A stretch of DNA of 31,290 bases, taken from Schoenoplectus triqueter. Lineage: Eukaryota > Streptophyta > Magnoliopsida > Poales > Cyperaceae. This document shows, one piece after another, positions 19,161 through 30,473 of this stretch. The stretch lies in NCBI GenBank assembly GCA_964058805.1, contig CAXKVV010001641.1:1-31290 (forward strand). The letters are read 5' to 3'. The stretch's first letter is position 1. Each line of letters starts with the position of its first letter. The notes under the pieces were generated by a model. The model had not been told where the DNA came from, ran no database searches, and saw only the letters and a program-made list of their open reading frames with translations. The position numbers and the translations under genes were made by a program.

Positions 19161-22100
19161 CTATCTTTTCTGGAAATTGATTCTTCCTATGAAGTAAGCA
19201 AACAGAGTTGCAAAAGCAACGGGATACAGTGTGAGAATTACGGCGGCAAGCGGTAAACGGTCATGGCGGAACCCGAAATAATCTTCTAGAAACTGCGAAA
19301 TCGGTTTCGTTTCTCCGAAGACAGGAATCTGTGTGGGGTCGTCTCCATACTGCGACGTGAAGAGAGCATTGAGCGTCCAGGCCAATGGGGATATGTAGTA
19401 CATCCAAATCCACCATCCCGGAATTTGCTGCATGCAAGCAAATTAATTGATTAACTAATTGGCTAATATATAATTCATCACAATGTATTATATAATTTCA
19501 AGCAATAACTGATTGACTATATAGTGTCATGAGATGGATGTATATATTCATCACATACGGGGCGAGGGATGACGAAGCCGGAGAAAAGATTGAGGAGTTG
19601 GTAGAAAACGGACTGGAGAATGGTGGCAAGCTGCACGGTGGGAGTCATGGCCACCAGCATCATGCCGAGATATATCATGTACAGAAGAGAGCAGAACATG
19701 GTGTAGAAGAACCACAGGAATTTTGCAGTAGTCCATTCAAAACCGATGGCTGGATACGCTATGATCATGAAGAGTGTTACCTGGAACAACACGTACGGTA
19801 TCTCTATTGCAACCTGCAATGAGTGCCGACAGATACAACAGGTATTGCTATTTGTGCTTAATTGACTCAGGTAATTAACCTCACTTTTTTCCTTTTTAGT
19901 AGAACTAGCTAGTTGGTTGAGTCCTAAGGGTATCATTTAAGATCTTTCTGTTAAATTTTAATTAAGCAAAAGTATTGAGCCAAGTATTTTCTCCAGAAAT
20001 AAGAGAGAAGTTAAAAACTGTATTGCCCATGAAGATGAAATGAAATGACATGAAGAGAGACCGGACCTGAGCAAAGGAGTAAGCCCAAGGAGAGTACATC
20101 CCTGCAAAGTTCTCTCTGTAGACGACAGTGCGCTCAACAGAAATGAATGGTATAGCTGATGAACTGTTGTTTATCCCTGGAAACACATTTGCAGAGTACA
20201 AGCAACCCAATATGTTGAACAGATCTTGTTGGTTCTTACTGCAAAAACAAAAAAAATCATAGAAAATTGTCCTCGTCCTTCTTTTTCTCTCATAGCCCTA
20301 CATGCACAAAAGACAGAACTTACATTTTCCCTCCATGTTTCCAAAACAGTAGCCCAAGCACGACTGACGACACAAACATGAACATTATGCGAATCATGTT
20401 GTAGTGAGGGCTTCTCCAGTAGGACAGTGATTGCTTCCATAGGCAAGCCTTGAACTGCACCCAGAACTTCCGCAGGTAACGCGTCTCAAATCTGAGATCG
20501 CTCGACCCTGGTGGAGGCGTGCTTAGCTGTTTCACTAGAATCTCATTCTCCCTTCAATATGAATTCGTTTTGAAATTAAATGCTGTTATCCGTACCGATT
20601 GATAAACTATCATTCCTTAGAAATAATCAGAAACATAAAGCTCAATGTTGTCCACACTTAATTCTAAAATGACATTAGAACTCACTTATATAGATTGGAT
20701 TCCTTGTAAATATGTGCAAAATTTATTCCCAGTTGCGCCTCAACTGATGAAGAGCTAACTTCCAGCATCCATGTTGCTGGATTATAGTTATCCATGATTT
20801 TTGGAACTCCAGAAATACCCTGAAAACCCTTTTTGTAAGAACAAGCACTTGCAATAATTAAGCTATTGGGTTCTATTTTCCAACTTCTACTGGGTATTAG
20901 AAAATTAACTCGCCTCAAAATATTCAATAACTTTACACGAGTGTCGACCCAGAAGCCCAGAATAGATCAATTCTCCTCCCCTTTTCATCAAAATTAGCTG
21001 AGAGTCAAGGAAATGGAAACAGCGAATGAGTTGGAGTTTGTTAGAAGCAAAAAGGTGCTCTGGTTTTGAATGGAGGAGAGTCTCTCCATAGTCCATAGTG
21101 AAAGAGTACCTCATCAAAGGCTTCAAATATATCAATGCTTGGCTGGTGAATTGTACAGACAACAGTTCGACCAGTTTGAGCAACATTTTTAACAGCACGC
21201 ATTACTATTGCGGCAGCACGGGCATCCAGACCAGATGTGGGCTCATCCATAAATATTACTGATGGATTAGACACCAACTCCACTGCTATAGTCAGCCTTT
21301 TCCTTTGTTCGGTTGACAGACCGTTCAACCCTGGCAAGCCGACGAGTGCATCTCTTATGGGATCAAGCTCTATTGTTTCAATCACCTCATTTACAAAATC
21401 CTAGATGTGACAACCAGTAATGAATTAATCTCTTTTTTATTGCATTACACTCAGCTGATATATGTGATTATTGATTAATGAGCAAAATGAACTAACTTAC
21501 ATGTCTGGTTTTAGCACTGATTTCTGATGGTAGACGCAACCAAGCTGAATAAGTGATTGATTCCTCCACAGTGATTTGTGGAGAATGGATGTCCGTCTGC
21601 TCGCAATAACCTGATATTCTAGCAAAGGTTTCCTGCACCTTAGGATATCCACCAATTTGTATCTGTCCTTCAATGTAACCTCCTGTTTTTCTTCCTGAAA
21701 GCACATCTAACAAGGTTGTTTTTCCTGCTCCAGTAACCCCCATTAATGCCGAAAGAACACCTGGTCGAAACGCCCCTGATATGTTGTGTAAAAGTTGGAG
21801 ACGCTTCTCTGCATAGCCTTGTTCTCTCATTTCCTACATAATTTGAACTGTCCATGAGTTTTTTCTGTTTTTAGTGTGGCATCTCTACCAATCCTATTGA
21901 CACTTGGCAAACATATATAATGTATATGAAAACAAGCAAGTCAGAAATTGTTTCATAGGGAACTCACTGGGGGGACGTCAACATAGTAATTTAAATCCTG
22001 AAATGATACAGTGAGGGGTATAAACGGCAACACTATCTTCCCTGCAAAGAACAATGTTGTAGTTACTGGTTATTTTCCTTGTCAAATAGAACATCACCAA

Positions 22101-25100
22101 TTTACAAAAGAACTAAGTCACTGAATGTAACAATCTTGCCTCAGGTACAGTAATGATGTATGTTATTAATAGTACTAGATAAAATAATAACATACCATCC
22201 TTCTTATGTTGTCCAGGGCTTGTTGTTGATGAATCGACTGTCTTATGGCCTTGAACTTGACGGAGCTTTTCATGAGATATAATCACCCTCGAAGTTCCAT
22301 AAGCTGGGATTGATGACCAACATGTAAATTAAGTAGTTCAATTATGGATCTGAATTGACCCATGCATCTGTCTCAATTAATTTAAAATTTGGCCAAGCTT
22401 ATTTGGTTATTATCAATTGCCATGCAGATGTAGTTACACAAATTAAGGACTGATCAATTAAAAAGTTCCTGTGAATCAAAAGAGTCGTACGTCTTTTGAA
22501 GGTCAGGCAAAGAGTGAACCCAAAGTTGAACAAAATGATGAAGCCGATAAGGGCTCCGACTCCTATCCAGTAATAATATCCAGCATAGTTCAACCCTCGA
22601 CTTATCAGCGTCCGTGTTCCGATAGTTTCATTTGATGATTGCATCTGGTTTTGATGAGGGAAAAGGGTTAAATAAGAAATGTAAGGATCAACTGTATATG
22701 GCAGTATATTTCCTTGTCCTTCTTGTTTTTCTTTTATCTAGTTATGGTATTACCTTGTGCCATCTCGGTGCAAGAAACTCATTTACTGCTAGACCAATCT
22801 CTGCATATGTCAAAGGTGAGACCCAAAATCCCCATTTGAGCCATTGCGGTATGGATGCTGCCAAATTATCCATCCAATCTAACCATTAGCTTCCGGGAGT
22901 ACGATTATTGGTATCAAAATGAGTATGATTTGTAGGTTCACATGCAACGAAGAAATGAAACAAGAACAGTTGCTTACGGCGTGGGAGAATAAATCCTCCA
23001 AAAAGCAAGCAAATCAACAAAGCAACCGTGCCCCCAAGAGTAGATGCCACTGCTGTTTGGAAGTAAGCTGAGATGCATCGGTACATAGATAGAGACAGTG
23101 CATGTAGAAAAAATAGTAGCAGGAGCTGACGGAAATACCTGCAAGTGTCATAAATAAAATGTACTGGAAGTTAAAACCACAAAATGAATTGCTGGCACAA
23201 ATATTGTTAATTTTTTTACCTTAAATTCTACTATAGTAAGACAAATTAGCAAAATGGTCGATGCTGATTGCATAAGAAGGTATGTGAACAGAATTAAAAG
23301 AGGAGATGTTGAGGTACATTTACCGTGATGCTTCAGGTGCAAATCCAACGAGAAAATAGGTAATGGTTGTCCAAACAACTGATTCTAACAATGAAATCGG
23401 TATTTTAAGGAGAGAAGCAGGTATTGAATAAGCCCAGGCTGGGTAGAAGAAAAGGTCCCTCTGCTTGTAGAAAATTGGAAGTCGGGTTGCAGTCATTGCC
23501 AGCTCAGGAAAGCCATTCACCATTTGTAAGAGCAATGCAAAGAAGAGAGAACCCATGTAGTAATTGGAGTGCAGTGTATCAACCCCCATGCGTGTACGTA
23601 GAAACACTGTACCAGTGATCAATGCAAGTATACTCAGCTGAGTAGACTTGAATATGTAAATGAATGAATTTCTGCGCATGAGAAGCAGTTCTCTGGCAAC
23701 ACATGCCTTGAACAACTCCCATTTTGAGAGTGAGTAAATACTGAAAGAAAGAGCATGCTTGTGGCACTGTGACTTATCATATGGCTTCGCTAGTTCATCT
23801 GATAAACACTTCCCGGCTTTATGTGATCTGAATCTTTCGACCAGTTCATCCACTGTGACATAGCTGTAAGTCTCGCTTGAATGGCTCCAGTACTGCTCCT
23901 GATCCTTCTTGGATAGCACCTGATCCATTCCACTTTTTTTTTAAAAAAAAAAATTGCCCTGACACAACAAATGTGCCTTAACTGGAAAAGACTCATTGCA
24001 TCCTCAAAAGAAACTATGGCATTTGATGCGGTTCATGTTTCTTTAGTTCGCAATATGTATATATAAGACGATATGAAAATTTTATTACCTCTTGTAGGAA
24101 ATCTGCAGCTCCTTTCCTTTCGGGGCATTTAAACCCACATTCCTCGAAAAAGTCCAAAATGTTGTCTCTGGGCCCGTGATACACAATTTTTCCTTCAGCC
24201 ATCAATATGATATCATCAAACAGATCATAAGTTTCAGGTGCGGGTTGGAGAAGGGAAACAACCACAGTAGACTCTGCTATGTGGGCCAGCTGCTGAAGGC
24301 AGGATACTATCTGGTATGTTGTAGAGCTGTCCAATCCGGTTGATATTTCATCCAAGAATAGAGCTTTTGAAGGCCCTATTATCATCTCTCCTGGCAATCA
24401 TATAGAAAATTTATTTAAAATAAAATACACTTACTGTTTTAGAAGTTAAAAAACAAAACATTTGATGAATAACCTGTAGTTAGTCGTTTCTTCTCACCAC
24501 CAGAGATGCCTCTTCTCATGGCATCACCAACAATTGTATCAGCGCATATGTCCAGCCCCATTATCTGTTTAGAATATAAAATATAGATATTGTGGATTGA
24601 ATAATGGTGCATCAGTTTCCCTTTCTTGTTCTCTATTTTAATTTTATTCTAGCATAAGCTTACTTGCCTTCATGATATAGTCCGTCTGTAAACTTCTTTC
24701 TAACCCCTCCAAAGATATGGCCTGTATCAAAAAAATCCATACGTCCTTGGATTATTAGAAAACCAAATTAAACAAGTACTTTGGAAGCATAATCTTTTTC
24801 TACCTTTACATTTGATTTAATAGTAAAACAAAAAAGAAGTGAATATTTTTTCTTGTTTACCTTCATGTAAGCATCAACGTCAGGGTCTGGAGTAATTCCT
24901 TCTTCCTTCTCCCTTCTTACTACCTCTTTCATAATCTCTGCACATATTTGATCCAGAGGAAAACTATACTGTTATTGTCAACAAATGAAAGAAAAAAAAT
25001 CACCGGGTAACAGTTACCTGCTCGGCTACCAACTCCTTGAAACCTTGCAGAGAAATCCAAAATCTCTCTTACCGTCATTTCAGGAATATGAAGGTCATGC

Positions 25101-25735
25101 TGACTAATATATGCTGATGTTTTCTCTGGTACAAACTCATCTAATCTGTATCCATTGTAGCTAATATCTCCGTTTACCTAAATAAATAGGTCCCGTTAAT
25201 AATAGAAGTTCTTAAATCTTAATCTACATTTATTTTGCTCCCCATCAGTGTGTGTGTGTGTGTGTGTATAATTAGATGTTGAGCAGGGCAGTCAAATCGT
25301 CAATAAATTGTAAAAAAGAATGTGAAAATTATCAGGTTATATTAAGGAAACAAGGGTTTATCTACATGAACTCTTTAAGCTTAATTTCGCAAAAGAATTA
25401 ATGTTAATTGGAAATTTGCCAGCTACAGGGTGTATGAACCTTAAGAGATTTGTCCAGCTTTCCAGAAAGAGCTCGCAAGAAACTCGATTTGCCACATCCT
25501 GGAGGTCCAAGCAAGAGAGTGATCCTATATTTAATTATTTGATCAATTAATAATTATTTAATCAGTTTAGTTGAAAATATATAATAAATTTGATGTGATT
25601 TCAAATGCAAAAATAATCTGGTTTAAATTTCTTAATTTTATTAACTTGCCTGGCTGGCTTGACAACTCCACTGACATCTTTCAAAATGTGAATCTTTGAT
25701 TGTTGGCGCTTCAATCCAAGCAGCCGTGTAACACC
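19161..25735 (-). CDS. PDR-type ABCG transporter, 21 exons, N-terminus not in window
   Basis: Full-size membrane exporter in the order (NBD-TMD)x2, usually in the plant plasma membrane. Exons, 5' to 3': 25735-25650, 25524-25440, 25177-25018, 24937-24861, 24721-24668, 24564-24474, 24390-24089, 23919-23324, 23138-22978, 22857-22754, 22644-22491, 22303-22196, 22041-21968, 21833-21501, 21400-21110, 20997-20914, 20819-20686, 20551-20324, 20238-20067, 19813-19559, 19427-19161 (stop TAG). Together 3816 bases, 1271 residues, no stop or shift. NBD1: GPPGCGKSS (35-43), ISGGEKKR (174-181), ALFLDE (194-199). NBD2: GVTGAGKTT (716-724), LSTEQRKRL (823-831), VIFMDE (843-848). Hydrophobic TMDs span about 340-650 and 965-1271. 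Family members have about 1400-1450 residues, so roughly 150 are missing. [18 protein letters not shown] hints at the ABCG31/33/37 side of the family; the substrate cannot be told. Confidence 0.93.
20820..20913 (-). other. GC-AG intron between the 16th and 17th visible exons
   Basis: The donor is GAG|GCGAGTTAA (intron from 20913) and the acceptor is TTTTCAG|GGTATT. It is phase 0 and joins VIEYFE to GISGVPKI. No GT donor nearby gives an open frame. Confidence 0.8.
24565..24667 (-). other. GC-AG intron between the 5th and 6th visible exons
   Basis: The donor is AAG|GCAAGTA (intron from 24667) and the acceptor is AAACAG|ATAATG. It is phase 0 and joins DYIMK to IMGLDICAD. Confidence 0.85.
25247..25268 (+). 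repeat. TG dinucleotide microsatellite in an ABC transporter intron
   Basis: About ten TG units lie within the intron between the second and third visible exons. Confidence 0.9.
25525..25649 (-). other. GC-AG intron 1 (of visible introns) in the ABC transporter gene
   Basis: The exon ends GCCAG and the intron begins GCAAGTTA (25649-25642). It ends TATAG before GATCACTC. The G of the next exon completes an Arg codon, so only this GC donor keeps the frame. The rest of the donor matches the strong consensus of real GC-AG introns. Confidence 0.85.
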
Positions 25736-25981
25736 CTGTATAATACCCACAAAATTTAAACATGATATATAATTTATGCATCTAAAAATACCACTGAACT
25801 CATATATAGGTGTCCAAATTAGGGGACTGCATTGGATATATCAAACTGGTATGATGGTTTGAACCTGTACCTACCTGTAGTCAGAGAGGCAGAATCGCAA
25901 TACAACCATTTAATTCCTTGGGTGGCAGCTAGGACGGAATCAGAAGTACAATCAATTTATACTTTAATTAACAAGGGGAGA
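25736..25981. other. Upstream intron sequence of the ABC gene and a junction with transposon DNA
   Basis: The acceptor TTATACAG is adjacent to the first visible exon, followed by AT-rich intron sequence. Around 25865-25980 the character changes. An AACAAGGGGAGA purine tract (25970-25981) looks like a retrotransposon polypurine tract, although it precedes a 5' LTR. No exon encoding the missing N-terminal part is recognisable here. Confidence 0.4.
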
Positions 25982-26282
25982 TGATATGATTATATGAATG
26001 TAAATATGATGAAATATTTGTATCTTTAACATTTATTGTATTAGAATAGATTTGAGGGCCTATGAGTAATTAGACATTATAAACTAGTGTATAGTTATTT
26101 ACAATAGTGCTTTGTAAGGCTCTATATAAGAGAAAATTATCAAAGTTAAGTTTTCAGCTCAATTAAATCTTCTTGATAGCCACCACTAGCCAGCAGCCTG
26201 CCCCCCTCTTCTGCTACGGTACTGTTATCTTCGCAGATACTGTAGCAGCTCTCTCAGCCGACTCTCTCTCTAGAGTTTAACA
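25982..26282 (+). repeat. 5' LTR of the + strand copia element
   Basis: It starts TGATATGATTATATG and ends TTTAACA. Inside is a promoter-like CTCTATATAAGAG (about 26131-26143), then a C-rich leader. Just after the end, TTCTAATTGATTAGGCCGGC (from 26284) looks like a mutated initiator-methionine-tRNA primer site. No second LTR is available for comparison. Confidence 0.6.
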
Positions 26283-26303
26283 TTTCTAATTGATTAGGCC
26301 GGC

Positions 26304-26875
26304 ATCGGCATGGGTGGTCTATACCCCACGATACTCATCGAAGGGTTGATCGGTTTTGAATCTCCATTTTCAATGATTGAATGAATCAATATCGGGTAAA
26401 AAAAAGAGACGAAAGATCAGCGATAAGGAGGATAGATCTTGAGTTGCAAGATATATGGTCTTGACAAAGAAGGAATATAATTTGACTCAAAAGAATAAAG
26501 AAGAGATGTTGGCGATGATAACGATCTTGAGGGAGAGGTGAATCAAGATTAGTTAAGAAGAGGGAGTCACGTGTGATCTTATTTGGATTCTTTATGATTG
26601 ATTGATGATGATAGAAGAGACGTGTGCTATCATGACTAACGAGGAGTTTATGATCTTGGAATTGTTGGAGAGGAATAAAGAATAAAGTTATGATGGTAAA
26701 AAAAGTGTATGTTAAATTCAAGGATTGGTAAACTCAGACTCTGAAGGAGTTAAAAGTGTATGCATAAAAGAATAAACTAAAATAAGGAAATAATGCATGT
26801 AGTGACACTCACGCCAGCGAGTTTTTTATCCCAATTCACTCTACATTAACTTGTATAATATCTAGCTCAGATTTA
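26304..26875 (+). other. Decayed copia leader/gag interval, no readable protein
   Basis: Purine-rich + strand with many stops, in the place where gag would be. The 111-codon - strand frame at 26386-26721 is low-complexity antisense and not a credible gene. Confidence 0.4.
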
Positions 26876-28620
26876 GAATACTCAAGTGATATGATTTTTC
26901 TTGATTTATCTCCCACTCCTATGTCAATGAGACATATCCCTTGGCCCAATGCAGAACGTCCTCCTGATCGCTATGGTTTTTCATATGATATTGTCTAGTT
27001 TGTTTCATACTTTAGCATAACATGTGCATGCAACATTCATTGCATCGTTGGACTCTGTTGTTTTACCCAAGTGTTAACAGATTACTAAGAAGGATCCAAA
27101 GTGAAAAACTGCTATGCTAGAAGAACTTAGGTTTTTGATAAGAACAAAACATGAGAGCTTGTGTCACTGCAACCCAACAAAAAATCATTAGATGCAAAAT
27201 GAGTTTTCACGGTGAAGTAGAACCTAGAAGGGAAAGTCGAGTGATATAAGACACGATTAATAACCAAAAGGTACAATTAGACATATTAAATCGATTATAA
27301 TGAGTCTCTTGCATTAGTAACAAAATGAGTACAGTGAGGACATTAGTTTCTCTGACCGTGAATGATGGGTAAAATCTACTCCAACTCAATATAAAAAATG
27401 TGTTTCTTCATAGAAACATGTTGAAAGAGGCGTACATAATGACACCACTTGGGTTTGGTACAAACCAAATCACAAGCAAGGTGTGCGGCTTCATGGAGTC
27501 ACTATATGAGTTGAAGCAGTTTCTTCGAGTCTGATTTGATATATTCAAAAAAAACAATAACAGGCATGAAATATCAACAGATCAATTCCGACCACACGAT
27601 ATTATATCGACAATATAGGGGTCATACAATGATGCTTGTTGTATATTTCGATGACATGATTGTCACAAGTGGTGATGAGAAGGAAATTGTTCTGTTATAA
27701 GTGAGATTCAGCAGAAAAATTAAGGTAAAAGACATCAAACGACTTAGTTACTTTTTTGAGATTGAAATTGCTTATGAAGCATAGGGGAATTTTTTATCCT
27801 AGAGGAAGTATGTGCTAGACTTGCTGAATGAGACATGAATGTTGGGTGCAAGCCAGTAGTTGCTTTTATTGATTAAAGACCAAATTTGATGTAGAGGCAT
27901 GAGAGCCAGTAGATTGAGAGAGGTACCAAATGTTGGTAGGTTGTTTGATCTATATAAGTCACACTCGTCCCGACATCTCATTTGCAGTTAATATGGTGAG
28001 CCGCTATATATATGATTTGAAGGAGAGTTATATGGACGTAGAGTGTCATATTTTTGAGATATTTGAAGAGTGTACTAGGAGATCCGTATTATAATACTAC
28101 ATATTCGTAGAGGGCAACTGAGTATTAAGGGCTACTGCGGCTATGTCTAGCTAATTGTGCTAATGACAAGAGATCCACATCAAAATACTACATGTTTGTA
28201 GAGGACAACTTGATCTCTTGAAAGAGCAAAAAACAATCGGTAGTACTGAGGTCAACAACGGAAGCAGAGTACGAGGTCATGACCTTAGGAGTTGCCAAGA
28301 TGTTAATTCTGAAAACTCTATTGATAAAGGTAAAATTGGATCAAAGGGATCAGATGAAGTTGTGGTGCGATAACAAGTTAGCAATTAGCATTGCCAATAA
28401 CTTGGTGCAGCACGACAAAACCAAGCACGTGAATAACAATTAACATTGCTAACAATCCAATACAGCACGACAGAACCACGTGAAGATTGATTGATTTTTC
28501 ATCAAAGGGAAGTTGAAAATATATTGTTGGAGCTAAGTCATATTGCTACTAGAGAGCAAGTGGCGAACTACCTTATCAAGGGATTTAGCTCATTAGACCT
28601 AACTAGACTTTGTGATTAAA
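26876..28620 (+). pseudogene. Copia reverse transcriptase and RNase H remnant (+ strand)
   Basis: The frame around 26880-26995 ends in NAERPPDRYGF, the linker before the polymerase. Near 27100 AMLEELGFLI follows, then MSTVRTLVSLTVNDG at about 27326. The catalytic segment near 27631 reads MLVVYFDDMIVTSGD, retaining the double Asp. Next come GCLIYISHTRPDISFAVNMVSRY (27940-28010) and an RNase H part at 28230-28430 (LRSTTEAEYEVM, then LWCDNKLAISIAN). Many stops and shifts lie between. Protease and integrase are absent, so the interior is deleted as well as mutated. Confidence 0.85.
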
Positions 28621-28767
28621 TTAATTTAGTAGAGTGTTGATATATTTATGGACTAGTTTCTGCACAGTCTGTCCCAAACCAGGATAAAAGAAGGTTGCGG
28701 TGGGTGTGGCGAGCCTTGCACTAAAATAGCCGATCTTTATGGAAATGAATCCCAGTCAACTTTCGTT

Positions 28768-28971
28768 GGGGCGTCGCCCTCTTAGTGACGCGTCATATTA
28801 GAATCCGGACATGATAATAAGAGAACAAGGGTTGGATCATTACCGTCTTAGGGGCGAGCCATATTAGAACCCGAATATGGTGATAATTGAGCGAGAGCCG
28901 GATCGTTATTACCTTAGTGACGCGCTGCATCGGCGCCCGGATGCAGTGTCAAATGAACAAGGGTCTTCGCA
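28768..28971 (+). repeat. Three diverged ~70-bp repeats in the LINE 5' UTR
   Basis: Units start near 28770, 28838 and 28914. Each begins CTTAG(T/G)G(A/G)CG and runs through a GxxCCxGxxxxxG(G)TGATAA-like stretch to AGGGTxGGATCxTTACC or a shortened form. Tandem 5' UTR repeats are a known habit of plant RTE LINEs (family knowledge). Confidence 0.7.
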
Positions 28972-29019
28972 CTTGACTCGATGAGTGCGAGGGGCAAGGA
29001 AGCTAGTCGGGTAAAGTAA

Positions 29020-30473
29020 GATTCGTTTGGTAGTTGAAATGTAGGATCCTTAACAGGTAAGCTAAGAGAGTAAGTTGATATTGCGATTATGAGACGCGTG
29101 CATATCTTATGTGTTCAGGAGACTAAATGGATGGGTCAAAAGGCTAAGGAGGTGGAGAATACGAGTTTTAAATTATGGTACACGGAAAAAGAACGAATCA
29201 AAAATAATATAGGCATCTTAATTGATAAGAGTCTCAAGAATGAAGTTGTCGCAGTTAGGAGACAAGGGGACATGATCATCATGATCAAATTGGTTTTTGG
29301 AGATTTGGTCTTGAACGTCATTAGTGCCTATACCCTATAAGTAGGTTTGAGCGATGATGTCAACAAACGATTCTGAGAAAACTTAGAGGATATGGTTAGA
29401 GGAGTGCCTAGCAGTGAAAAACTCTTCATTGGGGGAAATCTTAATGGTCATGTTGGCACAACTAGAGGGGGATTCGAAAGGGTACATGGGGATTTTGGAT
29501 ATGGCGAACAGAATCAAGAGGGAGAAGAAACCTCATGGTAGCGAACACAAAAGAAGAAAAAAACCCATTTAATTACTTTCAACAATGGCCAACACTCGAG
29601 CCAGATCGATTGTCCTGACTAGAAGGGAGGAGAGACCAAACTGCATAGATTGTAAGGTTAGACCTGGTGAGGGTGTCATCACACAACACAAACTTTTGAT
29701 GACTGATTTTCATTTTCAGGTATGCGCCCGATGAGATAGAGGCGTGAAAATCACGAGAACGAAATAGTGAAAGCTCAAAGGGGACATTTCTCATGTGTTT
29801 AAGAATAAATTTATTGTAAAAGGGTCGTGGAATGAAGGTGAGGATGCAGATAATATGTAAAAGGATATGACGACTCACATTCAGAATGTGGCTATAGAGG
29901 TGTTTGGAGTAACCAGAGGAAATAAATGTGAACCTAAAGACACTTTGTGGTAGAATGATGATGTACAAAAGATAATTAGTGAGAAGAAAGAATGCTACAA
30001 ACGTTTATATCACAACAGGAGTGATGAAAACATACATAAGTATAAAGAAACCAGAAGAAACATAAAGAAATCTGTGAGTGAAGTAAGGGGTCAAGCATAC
30101 GCGGAGCTGTATTAAAAATTAGATACGAAAGATGACGAAAATGATGTCTACAAGATGGCTAAACATCAAGATAGGAAGACAAGATACTTCAACCAAGTGA
30201 AATGTATTAAAGATGAAACTGATAGACTTTTGATGAAGGATGATGAGATTAAGAACGGATGGAGAGAATACTTCGACAAGCTATTCAACGACGAGAGCGA
30301 GAAAACCGCAATTGAGTTGGACGACTCAGTTAACACCAACATGCGATTTGTTCGGAGAATTCAAGTTTGAGGTGAAAGAAGCTTTAAAAAAGATAAAAAC
30401 AGGTAAGACGTTAGAACCTGATGACATCCCGATTGAGGTATGGAGATGCCTTGAACATATAGCAATAGTGTAA
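29020..30473 (+). pseudogene. RTE LINE endonuclease and pre-reverse-transcriptase remnant
   Basis: The frame near 29045 reads GSLTGKLRE*VDIAI with an in-frame stop. It continues as MRRVHILCVQETKWMGQKA (29089-29340), which holds the Glu of the APE-type endonuclease QETKW motif. LFIGGNLNGHVG follows at about 29423, where the expected catalytic Asp (GDFN type) reads Asn-Leu-Asn. Further pieces are VRPGEGVITQHKLLMTDF (29660-29715) and KKECYKRLYHNRSDENIHKY (29980-30045). The last are RKTRYFNQVKCIKDETD (30155-30370) and VKEALKKIKTGKTLEPDDIP (30240-30473, next frame). Inactive. Confidence 0.85.

Larger units (their letters stand above)
25982..28640 (+). mobile_element. Degenerate Ty1/copia element (+ strand), 3' LTR lost
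   Basis: A 5' LTR and a primer-binding-site remnant are followed by a heavily deleted interior and by reverse transcriptase and RNase H remnants. The 3' LTR is not found; a LINE relic starts at about 28.66 kb. Its orientation is opposite to the ABC transporter gene, next to that gene's first visible exon. Confidence 0.75.

Noticed and set aside
26386..26721. 111-codon - strand frame beside the copia 5' LTR, considered as a missing ABC exon
   Set aside because: No PDR N-terminal motif and low-complexity content; it is antisense of decayed copia sequence.
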